15,031 bases of DNA from an uncultured Frankineae bacterium (lineage in GTDB: Bacteria > Actinomycetota > Actinomycetes > Mycobacteriales > SCTD01): NCBI GenBank assembly GCA_902805805.1, contig CADCUE010000057.1, positions 1 through 15,031 of the forward strand, written 5' to 3'. Shown in pieces: positions 1 to 6,812 of this stretch (positions within the stretch are counted from its first letter, which is position 1; every line of letters begins with the position of its first letter). The notes below the pieces were generated by a model. That model searched no databases, had not been told where the DNA came from, and worked only from the letters and a program-made list of their open reading frames with translations. The position numbers and the translations under genes are program-made.

Positions 1-174
<174 letters not shown>

Positions 175-180
175 TCGCCG

Positions 181-208
181 GCCGGCCCGGGCCCTCGCCC
201 GGGCCGGC
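181..208. terminator. Perfect GC hairpin between convergent acs and alcohol dehydrogenase
   Basis: Left arm GCCGGCCCGGGC (181-192) and right arm GCCCGGGCCGGC (197-208) are perfect complements around a CCTC loop. It lies 6 bp after the acs stop and 10 bp from the convergent dehydrogenase stop. It has no T-run, so it is not a classical intrinsic terminator. T-less strong hairpins are common at gene ends in high-GC actinobacteria, and its symmetry would let it act on both strands. Confidence 0.6.
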
Positions 209-218
209 TGCCGTCGGC

Positions 219-1403
219 TCAGCCGTGCGGCTTGAGCAGCACCTTGACGACGCCGTCCGACTTGTCCTGGAACGCCTTGTAGAGCGCCGGCGCGTCCTCG
301 AGGGGCGCCGAGTGGGTGTGGAACTCGTCCACCCCGAGCGGGTCGTCGTCGGTGAGCAGCGGCAGCAGGTCGTCGACCCACCGCTTCACGTTGGCCTGGC
401 CCATCCGCAGCTGCACCTGCTTGTCGAACATCGTCAGCAGCGGCAGCGGATCGGCCATGCCGCCGTACACGCCGGACAGCGAGATCGTGCCGCCCCGCCG
501 CACGACGTCGATGGCGGAGTACAGCGCGCCGAGCCGGTCGACCCCCGCGGTCGTGAAGGCGGGGCGGGCCAGGGCGTCCGGCAGCAGCGACGACAGCTGG
601 TGGGCCAGCTTGGTGACCGGCGACCCGTGGGCCTCCATGCCGACCGCGTCCACCACGGCGTCCGGCCCGCGGCCGGCCGTCATGCTGCGCAGCGCGTCGC
701 CGAGGTCGTCGACCTCCCGGAGGTCCACCACCTCGACACCGCGCACACGCAGCCGCTGCAGCCGCTCGGCCACCAGGTCGACGCCGATCACGCGCGCTCC
801 CTGGTGCGCGGCGATCCGGCAGGCCATGTCGCCGATCGGCCCGAGGCCCAGCACCACGAGGGAGCCGCCCTGCGGGACGTCGGCGTACGCCACCGCCTGC
901 CAGGCCGTCGGGAGCACGTCGGACAGGTAGACGAAGCGCTCGTCCGGCGGACCGTGCGGCACCTTGACGGAGGTGCTGGACGCGTACGGCACCCGCAGGT
1001 ACTCCGCCTGACCGCCCGGCACGCTGCCGTACAGCCGGGAGTAGCCGAAGATCGCCGCGCCGGAGCCCTGGCTGCGGACCTGCGTCGTCTCGCACTGCGT
1101 GTTCAGCCCGCGCTCGCACATCCAGCACGCGCCGCACGAGATCTGGAACGGCACCGCGATGCGGTCGCCCACCGACAGTCCGGTGACCGCCGACCCGACC
1201 TCCTCGACGATCCCGAGCGGCTCGTGGCCGAGGACGTCGCCGCGGTCCATGAACGGCCCGAGCACCTCGTACAGGTGCAGGTCCGAGCCGCAGATGCCGG
1301 TCGAGGTGACCCGGACGACCGCGTCGGTCGGCTCGACGATCCGCGGGTCGGGAACCTCCTCGACGCTGACGCTGCGCTTGCCCTGCCAGGTCACGGCCTT
1401 CAT
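219..1403 (-). CDS. Zinc-dependent alcohol dehydrogenase, MDR superfamily (formaldehyde dehydrogenase-like)
   Basis: A 394-residue medium-chain dehydrogenase. The N-terminal GroES-like domain shows GICGSD with catalytic-zinc Cys38 and His60-Glu61 in LGHEP. Structural-zinc cysteines are C90, C93, C96 and C104. A Rossmann fold follows, with GLGPIG at 186-191 and an acidic Asp209 at the end of the second strand, which favours NAD over NADP. The family oxidises alcohols or aldehyde adducts; the substrate cannot be read from sequence. Length and motif order resemble the actinobacterial proteins usually labelled zinc-dependent alcohol dehydrogenase or glutathione-independent formaldehyde dehydrogenase. 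The ATG at 1401-1403 is preceded by GGAGGA at 1409-1414, so longer open frames extending toward 1643 are not the start. It follows the DppC-type permease on the same strand by 64 bp. Confidence 0.9.
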   Translation of the reverse strand: MKAVTWQGKRSVSVEEVPDPRIVEPTDAVVRVTSTGICGSDLHLYEVLGPFMDRGDVLGHEPLGIVEEVGSAVTGLSVGDRIAVPFQISCGACWMCERGLNTQCETTQVRSQGSGAAIFGYSRLYGSVPGGQAEYLRVPYASSTSVKVPHGPPDERFVYLSDVLPTAWQAVAYADVPQGGSLVVLGLGPIGDMACRIAAHQGARVIGVDLVAERLQRLRVRGVEVVDLREVDDLGDALRSMTAGRGPDAVVDAVGMEAHGSPVTKLAHQLSSLLPDALARPAFTTAGVDRLGALYSAIDVVRRGGTISLSGVYGGMADPLPLLTMFDKQVQLRMGQANVKRWVDDLLPLLTDDDPLGVDEFHTHSAPLEDAPALYKAFQDKSDGVVKVLLKPHG

Positions 1404-1439
1404 GCGGGTCCTCCGTCGTCGTGGGCGCTCCGTCCGCCA

Positions 1440-1461
1440 CCTCCCCGGGGCCGCCGGGAGG
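1440..1461 (-). terminator. Possible weak hairpin between the DppC-type permease and the dehydrogenase
   Basis: CCTCCC (1440-1445) pairs with GGGAGG (1456-1461), extendable by two G-C pairs if one base is bulged. It sits 6 bp beyond the permease stop codon on the minus strand. There is no T-run. It could reduce read-through into the dehydrogenase gene, or be chance pairing in GC-rich DNA. Confidence 0.25.
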
Positions 1462-1467
1462 AAACGG

Positions 1468-2316
1468 TCAGCGGGCGAGGTCGGCGGTGCGGCGCTGCAG
1501 GGCCTGGCCCAGCAGGACGAGGCTGCCGACGAGCAGCAGCAGGACGCCGGCGGGCAGCAGCAGGTGCGGCGCCTGGGCGAGGCGGTTCTGGGCCTGCAGG
1601 AGCAGCAGACCCCAGGACAGGGTGGGCTGCTGCAGGCCGACACCCACGTAGGTCAGGGTGGCCTCGACGCCGACGACGAGCCCGGCGTACGCGCTGGCGT
1701 AGCCGAGCAGCGGGCGCAGCGCACCCGGCAGGACGTGGCGCAGCAGCAGCCGCGCCGGGGAGGCGCCCAGCGCCCGGGCGGCCAGGACGTGCTCGCGCGA
1801 GGCCACCTGCAGCACGCTGGCCCGCTGCAGGCGCACCAGCGCCGGCCAGCCGAACAGCACGAGCACCAGCGACACCGACAGCACGCCCCGCACCTCGAGG
1901 GCGCTGAGCACGACCACACCGCCCAGCAGCAGCGGCATCGAGGCCCACACGTCCGTGGCCCCGGACACCAGCACGTCGACCCAGCCGCGGCAGAACCCGG
2001 CGAGCGAGCCGAGCACGACGGCGAGCACCACCGTCCCCACGACCGTGAGGGCGGCGATCGCCACGGACGTCCGCGCCGCGTAGACGGTGTCGGTCCAGTA
2101 GTCGCACCCGAAGACGCTGAAGCCGAACGGGTGCGCCGGGCTCGGCCCCTCGAGCGAGCGCGACAGCGAGCACCGCTCCGGGTCTCCGCGCGTGAAGGCG
2201 CCGGGCGCCAGCGCCATCGCCAGCACGACGGCCAGCACCGCTGCGGGCACGAGGACGTCGGCCCCGACCCTGCGGCGGCCGCCGCCCGTCGGGACGTCCG
2301 CGACTGCTCCCCCCAT
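1468..2316 (-). CDS. ABC transporter permease, DppC/OppC type (dipeptide/oligopeptide family)
   Basis: A 282-residue inner-membrane permease. Residues 21-40 form the first hydrophobic segment. An extracytoplasmic stretch follows with HPFGFSVFGCDYWTDTVYAAR (about 62-82), the actinobacterial version of the DppC signature. The EAA-type loop that contacts the ATPase is at about 178-202 (AARALGASPARLL...LPGALRP), and the C-terminal segments carry LTYVGVGLQQP (221-231). The start is ATG 2314-2316 with a rather distant GAGG upstream. It is transcribed away from the DppB-type partner, with 39 bp between starts. Normally such B and C subunits sit head-to-tail with genes for a binding protein and one or two ATPases; none is visible here. 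The solute cannot be assigned; peptide is only the family default. Confidence 0.86.
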   Translation of the reverse strand: MGGAVADVPTGGGRRRVGADVLVPAAVLAVVLAMALAPGAFTRGDPERCSLSRSLEGPSPAHPFGFSVFGCDYWTDTVYAARTSVAIAALTVVGTVVLAVVLGSLAGFCRGWVDVLVSGATDVWASMPLLLGGVVVLSALEVRGVLSVSLVLVLFGWPALVRLQRASVLQVASREHVLAARALGASPARLLLRHVLPGALRPLLGYASAYAGLVVGVEATLTYVGVGLQQPTLSWGLLLLQAQNRLAQAPHLLLPAGVLLLLVGSLVLLGQALQRRTADLAR

Positions 2317-2355
2317 GGTGGGATCATCCTCGACGGCCGCGCGGGAGGAGGGCTC

Positions 2356-3312
2356 GTGGTCCGGTTCGCCGTCGCGCGCGGGCTGCAGATGCTGCTGACG
2401 CTGCTCGTCGTGCTGAGCCTGCTGTGGTTCGCCATCACGGTGCTGCCGGGCGACCCGGTGCGGGCGCTGTTCGGCTTCCGCCAGCCGACGCCGGAGGCCT
2501 ACGCCCGCGTGCAGGAGCAGCTGCGCCTGGACCGGCCGGTGCTCGAGCAGTACCTGCTGCACCTGCGCGACGTGGCGACCCTCGACCTGGGCAGGGCCTT
2601 CCCGCGCGACCCGTTCGGCCGCACCGAGCCGGGGGCCGAGGTGTGGAGCCTGGTCAGGGCCGCCGGTCCGGCGAGCGCGGTCGTCCTGGCCGGGGCCCTC
2701 GTCGTGCAGGCGGTGGTGGGGATCGCCGTCGGGGCGCTGTCGGCCGCCCTGACCGGCTCCCGGCTCGGTCGTGCGGTCGACGCGGTGGCCCTGCTGGCGG
2801 TGGCCACGCCCGTGCTGGTGGCGGCGTACGTGTCCCGCACGGTCTTCGGCGTGCAGCTGCAGGTCCTGCCCGTGGCCGGGACCGGCAGCGGCTGGACCGG
2901 CTACGTCCTGCCGGTGCTGTCGCTGGCGGCCCTGTCCGCCGGCTACCTCGCGCTGCTGCTCAAGGGCGAGCTGCTCGTGGCGCTGCGCGCGCCGTACACC
3001 GCGGCGGCCCGCGCGCGGGGGCTGAGCCCCTGGCGGGTGACGACGGTGCACGCCATGCGGCCGTCGCTCATCCCCGTCGCGACCTTCCTGGCGGCCAACC
3101 TCGGACAGCTCATGACCGGCCTGATCATCGTCGAGGGGGTGTTCCGGGTCCCGGGCATCGGCGGGCTGCTGTTCGACGCCATCGCCGACCGCGACCGCAG
3201 CCTCGTGGTCGGCATCGTCACGTTCGTGGCGGTGCTGGTGATCGTGGCCACCGCCGTGGCCGACGTCGTGGTGGCCGCGCTCGACCCCCGCCTGCGGGAC
3301 CGGGCTACCTGA
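2356..3312 (+). CDS. ABC transporter permease, DppB/OppB type (dipeptide/oligopeptide family)
   Basis: A 318-residue permease starting at GTG 2356, chosen because GGAGGAG lies at 2345-2351 and the protein then begins with the typical first membrane helix (about 8-29) followed by LPGDPVRALFG. Further membrane segments lie at about 104-131, 141-160, 183-203, 242-262 and 284-308. The EAA-type loop spans about 215-240 (ARARGLSPWRV...MRPSLIP), and GLIIVEGVFRVPGIGGLL (255-272) is diagnostic for DppB-type subunits. Length is normal for the family. It is divergent from the DppC-type gene. Its TGA (3310-3312) overlaps the end of the convergent mnhG by 8 bp, leaving no room for a terminator. The open frame runs upstream to 1099 but that extension is arginine/glutamine-rich shadow coding. 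Confidence 0.87.
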   Translation: MVRFAVARGLQMLLTLLVVLSLLWFAITVLPGDPVRALFGFRQPTPEAYARVQEQLRLDRPVLEQYLLHLRDVATLDLGRAFPRDPFGRTEPGAEVWSLVRAAGPASAVVLAGALVVQAVVGIAVGALSAALTGSRLGRAVDAVALLAVATPVLVAAYVSRTVFGVQLQVLPVAGTGSGWTGYVLPVLSLAALSAGYLALLLKGELLVALRAPYTAAARARGLSPWRVTTVHAMRPSLIPVATFLAANLGQLMTGLIIVEGVFRVPGIGGLLFDAIADRDRSLVVGIVTFVAVLVIVATAVADVVVAALDPRLRDRAT

Positions 3313-3634
3313 CGTCGCGCAGGTCGTCGACCACCAGCTCGTCCAGCGCCCCCGTGCCCGACCGGTAGGCGGCACGCCCGATCATGTGCGCGGCGACCGG
3401 TGCGGTGAGGAACTGGAACGCCGCCACCAGCAGCAGCTTCACCGCGTCGGCGCTGTCGTGCATCCGCAGGGCCGCGCCGACGGTGATCAGGAGCAGCCCG
3501 AGCGTCGCGGGCTTGGTCGCGGCGTGCATCCGGCTGAAGACGTCGGGGAAGCGCAGCAGGCCGATCGCCGCGGCCACCGCCAGCAGGACCCCGGACAGCA
3601 GCAGCGCTGCGCTGAGCACGTCGAGCGCGCTCAT
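3305..3634 (-). CDS. mnhG: Mrp Na+/H+ antiporter subunit G
   Basis: A 109-residue MnhG/PhaG-family protein with three predicted membrane helices (about 5-27, 39-57 and 64-85). The characteristic GLLRFPDVFSRMHAATKPATLG (about 24-45) is the family hallmark. It is a small membrane subunit of the Mrp multisubunit cation/proton antiporter. It is the last gene of the operon. Its ATG (3632-3634) overlaps the mnhF stop in an ATGA arrangement, indicating translational coupling. Its stop codon lies inside the 3' end of the convergent DppB-type permease gene, an 8-bp tail-to-tail overlap. Confidence 0.93.
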   Translation of the reverse strand: MSALDVLSAALLLSGVLLAVAAAIGLLRFPDVFSRMHAATKPATLGLLLITVGAALRMHDSADAVKLLLVAAFQFLTAPVAAHMIGRAAYRSGTGALDELVVDDLRDVR

Positions 3635-3891
3635 CCGCCCCGCCGTTCCACGAAGCGGGCCACCGTCACGGTGCCGAGGAAGCCGAGCAGCGAGACGGCG
3701 ACCAGCACGGCCAGGAAGTCACCTCGGCGCGTGACCGCCGCGGCGACCGCGACGCCGGCGACGACGACCTGCAGCAGGGTGTCGAGGGCGACGATGCGGT
3801 CCGGCACGGACGGCCCGCGCACCAGGCGCAGCAGCACCAGCAGCGCGGCCACCGTCAGGCCGGTGCAGCACAGGACGAGGACGACGCTCAT
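3631..3891 (-). CDS. mnhF: Mrp Na+/H+ antiporter subunit F
   Basis: An 86-residue MnhF/MrpF protein with three membrane helices. The family motif is RLVRGPSVPDRIVALDTLL (about 22-40), whose aspartate in PDRIVALD is strongly conserved. Normal length. The ATG at 3889-3891 overlaps the mnhE stop by 4 nt (ATGA), and its own stop overlaps the mnhG start the same way. A longer open frame reaching 4407 is alanine/arginine-rich and overlaps mnhE, so the short start is taken. Confidence 0.93.
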   Translation of the reverse strand: MSVVLVLCCTGLTVAALLVLLRLVRGPSVPDRIVALDTLLQVVVAGVAVAAAVTRRGDFLAVLVAVSLLGFLGTVTVARFVERRGG

Positions 3892-4439
3892 CGGCGGCTG
3901 CTCGACGACGGCGGGAGGTCCACGGACAGGGCGGTCCGGGCGTCGCGCGAGCCGAGCGCCTCGACCACCCGCCGCCCCTGCTCCTCGACGGACCTGCGGA
4001 CCCGGTCGACGGCGTCGGGCCCGCCGCCCACGTCGAGCACGTGGACGTAGAGCGTCGAGCGGCGCCGGTCCACCTCGATGGTCAGCGTTCCGGGCGTCAG
4101 CGAGATCGCGTCGGCGAGCACGGTCAGCAGCGTGTCCGACGCTGCCCGCACGCGGACCGCGACGACGGCCGAGCGCAGCCGGGTGCGCGGCCGCACGGCC
4201 AGCACGACGACCTGCCCGCTGGAGACGACCAGGTCGACCGCGAAGCGGGCGGCGAAGCGCAGCAGCGGCACGACGCGCACGACGGCGCGGTCCGGCTCGC
4301 GCGGCACCGGCAGCAGCCGCACCAGGACGACGGCCACCGCCAGGCCGCCCAGCACGTTCGCCGCCGACACCGATCCCCACAGACCGACCCAGACCGCGGT
4401 CAGCCACAGCACCGACAGCCAGGAGGGCGAGCGCGTCAC
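3888..4439 (-). CDS. mnhE: Mrp Na+/H+ antiporter subunit E
   Basis: A 183-residue MnhE protein. Two N-terminal membrane segments come first, then the conserved RFAARFAVDLVVSSGQVVVLA region. After that comes the soluble part with ISLTPGTLTIEVD (about 113-125) and LYVHVLDVG, both typical for the family. It is an antiporter subunit needed for assembly or stability of the complex. The GTG start at 4437-4439 overlaps the mnhD TGA (GTGA) and has GGAGG just upstream. The C-terminal tail after about residue 140 is hydrophilic and ends in a serine-rich stretch. Confidence 0.92.
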   Translation of the reverse strand: MTRSPSWLSVLWLTAVWVGLWGSVSAANVLGGLAVAVVLVRLLPVPREPDRAVVRVVPLLRFAARFAVDLVVSSGQVVVLAVRPRTRLRSAVVAVRVRAASDTLLTVLADAISLTPGTLTIEVDRRRSTLYVHVLDVGGGPDAVDRVRRSVEEQGRRVVEALGSRDARTALSVDLPPSSSSRR

Positions 4440-5962
4440 GAGCCCTCCAGGACCGCGGCGACGTAGCCGGCCGGCCGCACCAGGTCCTGCGCGGCCCGCT
4501 CGCTGAGGGCGTGCAGCGGACCGGCGACGACGGTCAGCGACAGCATGGCGACGACCGCGACGGTCGCCGCGCCCAGCATGAGCGCCGGTGTGCGGGCCGT
4601 GCCGAGCTCGAGGGTGTCGGTCACGTCCGGGTCGGCGACGACCTCGGCGACCGGCCCCCAGAAGACGGCGCTCCAGACCCTGCCGACGGCGTACAGCGTC
4701 AGCAGGCTCGTCAGCACCGCCGCGGCGACGGCCACGAGGGCCAGACCGCCGCCGTCGGCCAGCCCCGCCTGCAGCAGCCCGAGCTTGGCCACGAACCCCG
4801 ACAGCGGCGGGATGCCGGCCAGCGAGAGCGCCGGCAGCAGGTAGAGCACGGCGAGCGCCGGGGCGACGTGCTGCAGCCCGCCGGAGCGGCGCAGCGAGCC
4901 GGTGCCCCCGCGGCGCTCGACGAGGCCGGCGACCAGGAACAGCGTCGTCTGCACGACGATGTGGTGCACCGTGTAGAGCACCGCTCCGGCCAGCCCCGCG
5001 ACCGACGCCAGACCGAGGCCGAGCAGCATGTAGCCGATGTGGCTGACGATCGTGAACGACAGCAGCCGCTTGAGGTCGTCCTGCACGAGGGCGCCCAGGA
5101 TGCCGACCACCATGGTCAGGACCGCGAGCACGAGCAGCACCCGCTCCAGGACGGGCGAGTCGGGGAACAGCAGCGTCTGGGTCCGCAGGATCGCGTAGAC
5201 ACCGACCTTGGTCAGCAACCCGGCGAACACCGCCGTCACGGGGCTCGGCGCTGTGGGATAGCTGTCGGGCAGCCACGAGAACAGCGGGAAGACCGCGGCC
5301 TTGATGCCGAACACGACGAGCAGCACCAGGCCGAGCGCGAGCCGCAGACCCTCCGGCAGGTCCCGCATGCGCTCGGCGGCGTCGGCCAGGTTGACGGTGC
5401 CCGTGGCCGCGTAGACCAGCCCGACGGCGGTGACGAACAGGACCGAGGAGAGCAGGCTGACGACGACGTACGTCATGCCCGCGCGGACCTGCTGGGCGCC
5501 GCCCTCGAGCGTGATCAGGACGTACGACGCCACCAGCATGACCTCGAACGCCACGAACAGGTTGAACAGGTCGCCGGTCAGGAAGGCCATCGCGATCCCG
5601 GCCGCGAGCACGAGGTAGCAGGGGTGGAAGACGGCGAGCGGCGTGCGGCTGCCGTCGGCGACGCCCTGCCCGACGGCGTAGAGCAGCACCGCCAGCAGGA
5701 CCGCGGCGGACACGACGAGCAGCAGCGTCGAGAGGCGGTCCGCGACCAGCGAGATGCCGGTGGGAGCGGCCCAGCCGCCCAGCTGGACCACCGTGGGTCC
5801 CGACTCGTCGGCGCGCAGGAGCAGCACGACGGCCGTGACGAGGACGCCGGTGAGCGTGAGCACCGACACGGCCCGCTGCAGGGGCTGCGACCGGGACAGC
5901 ACGATGGTGAGGGCGGCGGCGAGCAGCGGCAGCACCACCGGCAGGGGCACGAGCACGCGCAT
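4436..5962 (-). CDS. mnhD: Mrp Na+/H+ antiporter subunit D (NuoN/NuoM-like)
   Basis: A 508-residue polytopic membrane protein of the proton-translocating antiporter-like family shared with complex I subunits. Key ionisable membrane residues are visible: Glu140 in FNLFVAFEVMLVASYVL, Lys221 in FGIKAAVFPLFSWLPDSYP, and Lys252 in AGLLTKVGVYAILR. The motif DDLKRLLSFTIVSHIGYM follows. These correspond to the glutamate and lysines known to be essential in MrpD. With MrpA it forms the proton pathway that drives Na+ export. ATG 5960-5962 shares one base with the mnhC stop (TGATG). Length is normal. Confidence 0.95.
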   Translation of the reverse strand: MRVLVPLPVVLPLLAAALTIVLSRSQPLQRAVSVLTLTGVLVTAVVLLLRADESGPTVVQLGGWAAPTGISLVADRLSTLLLVVSAAVLLAVLLYAVGQGVADGSRTPLAVFHPCYLVLAAGIAMAFLTGDLFNLFVAFEVMLVASYVLITLEGGAQQVRAGMTYVVVSLLSSVLFVTAVGLVYAATGTVNLADAAERMRDLPEGLRLALGLVLLVVFGIKAAVFPLFSWLPDSYPTAPSPVTAVFAGLLTKVGVYAILRTQTLLFPDSPVLERVLLVLAVLTMVVGILGALVQDDLKRLLSFTIVSHIGYMLLGLGLASVAGLAGAVLYTVHHIVVQTTLFLVAGLVERRGGTGSLRRSGGLQHVAPALAVLYLLPALSLAGIPPLSGFVAKLGLLQAGLADGGGLALVAVAAAVLTSLLTLYAVGRVWSAVFWGPVAEVVADPDVTDTLELGTARTPALMLGAATVAVVAMLSLTVVAGPLHALSERAAQDLVRPAGYVAAVLEGS

Positions 5963-6369
5963 CACGGCTCGTCCTCCGGCCGCTGCGCGTGCTCGACGTC
6001 CTTCGGCGGCGCCGCGGCGATGCGGCGGTCCTCCACGTCGTCCTGCACGAGGTCCTCGCCGGTGAGCACCCAGCTGCGGAAGGCCAGCGCGAGCAGAAAG
6101 GCGGTGACCCCGAAGGTGATGACGATCGCGGTCAGGACCATCGCCTGCGGCAGCGGGTCGGCGGTGCCGGCGCCGGCGGCGCCGTCCACCCGGCTCGAGA
6201 AGGGGACCGCACCCGCACGGCCGCCGGCCGCCAGCAGCAGCAGGTTGGCGCCGTGCGACAGCAGCCCGAGCCCCAGCACCACCCGGGTCAGCGTGCGCTG
6301 CAGCAGCAGGTAGGTGCCCACCGCGTAGAGCACGCCGATGAGCAGCGCGAGCGTGACGTTGCCGGTCAC
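5962..6369 (-). CDS. mnhC: Mrp Na+/H+ antiporter subunit C (NuoK-like)
   Basis: A 135-residue MnhC protein with three membrane helices. The NuoK-like core is VVLGLGLLSHGANLLLLAAGG (about 30-50), followed by DPLPQAMVLTAIVITFGVTAF, which is nearly invariant in the family. The hydrophilic C-terminal tail is rich in Asp, Glu and Arg. The GTG start at 6367-6369 overlaps the mnhB TGA (GTGA) and follows AGGAGGAGG, a strong ribosome-binding site. Confidence 0.94.
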   Translation of the reverse strand: MTGNVTLALLIGVLYAVGTYLLLQRTLTRVVLGLGLLSHGANLLLLAAGGRAGAVPFSSRVDGAAGAGTADPLPQAMVLTAIVITFGVTAFLLALAFRSWVLTGEDLVQDDVEDRRIAAAPPKDVEHAQRPEDEP

Positions 6370-6812
6370 GCCTCCTCCTGCGCGCCCAGGGTCTGCAGCG
6401 CGACGAGCACGACCCCCACGACCACGAGGAAGACGCCGACGTCGAACGGCAGGGCGCTGGTGGCCTTGACCAGGCCGAGCACCGGCAGGTCCAGCTCGAC
6501 CTTGCCGCTCTCCAGGAACTGACCGCCGAACAGCCACGCCGCAGCGCCGGTGCCGGCCGACAGCAGCAGCCCGACGCCGAGCGGCACCGTCGGCTCGACC
6601 GGGACGGCCGCTGCCAGCGCGGCACGCCCACCGGCGACGTCGAGCAGGACGAAGGCGCAGCCGGCGACGAGCCCGCCGACGAAGCCGCCCCCGGGCTGGT
6701 TGTGCCCGGCGAACAGCAGGTAGAGCCCGAAGACGAGCACCGTGTGGAAGACCAGGCGCACGGCGGTCTCGAGGACGACCGAGCGCCGGCGGTCCTGCGG
6801 CGGGCCGGTCAC
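6366..6812 (-). CDS. mnhB: Mrp Na+/H+ antiporter subunit B
   Basis: A 148-residue MnhB-domain protein with four membrane helices. The signature GLYLLFAGHNQPGGGFVGGL (about 29-48) is diagnostic; the C-terminal part has LPFDVGVFLVVVGV. In this operon subunit B is a separate gene, not fused to MnhA. The GTG start at 6810-6812 overlaps the mnhA stop (GTGA), giving coupled translation. The frame stays open upstream to 7853 but only as shadow coding within mnhA. Confidence 0.93.
   Translation of the reverse strand: MTGPPQDRRRSVVLETAVRLVFHTVLVFGLYLLFAGHNQPGGGFVGGLVAGCAFVLLDVAGGRAALAAAVPVEPTVPLGVGLLLSAGTGAAAWLFGGQFLESGKVELDLPVLGLVKATSALPFDVGVFLVVVGVVLVALQTLGAQEEA

Noticed and set aside
1480..1640. 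Repetitive-looking GCAGCAGC runs here and elsewhere, possible microsatellite or CRISPR-like repeats
   Set aside because: They are Leu (CTG) codon runs of membrane helices read on the opposite strand. No regular repeat-spacer pattern is present.
225..1907. A 560-residue open frame on the + strand across the alcohol dehydrogenase
   Set aside because: Arg/His/Gly-rich antisense of a well-supported dehydrogenase; no recognisable motif.
1099..2355. Upstream extension of the DppB-type permease, and a matching N-terminal extension of the dehydrogenase to 1643
   Set aside because: Both extensions are Arg/Ala/Cys- or Gln-rich shadow coding. The chosen starts have ribosome-binding sites (GGAGGAG and GGAGGA) and begin where family homology begins.
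3386..6313. A 975-residue open frame on the + strand opposite mnhG-mnhD
   Set aside because: The translation is low-complexity Arg/Gln/His/Asp/Gly-rich, with no domain. It mirrors the codon bias of the real Mrp genes on the other strand; such antisense frames are expected at this GC content.
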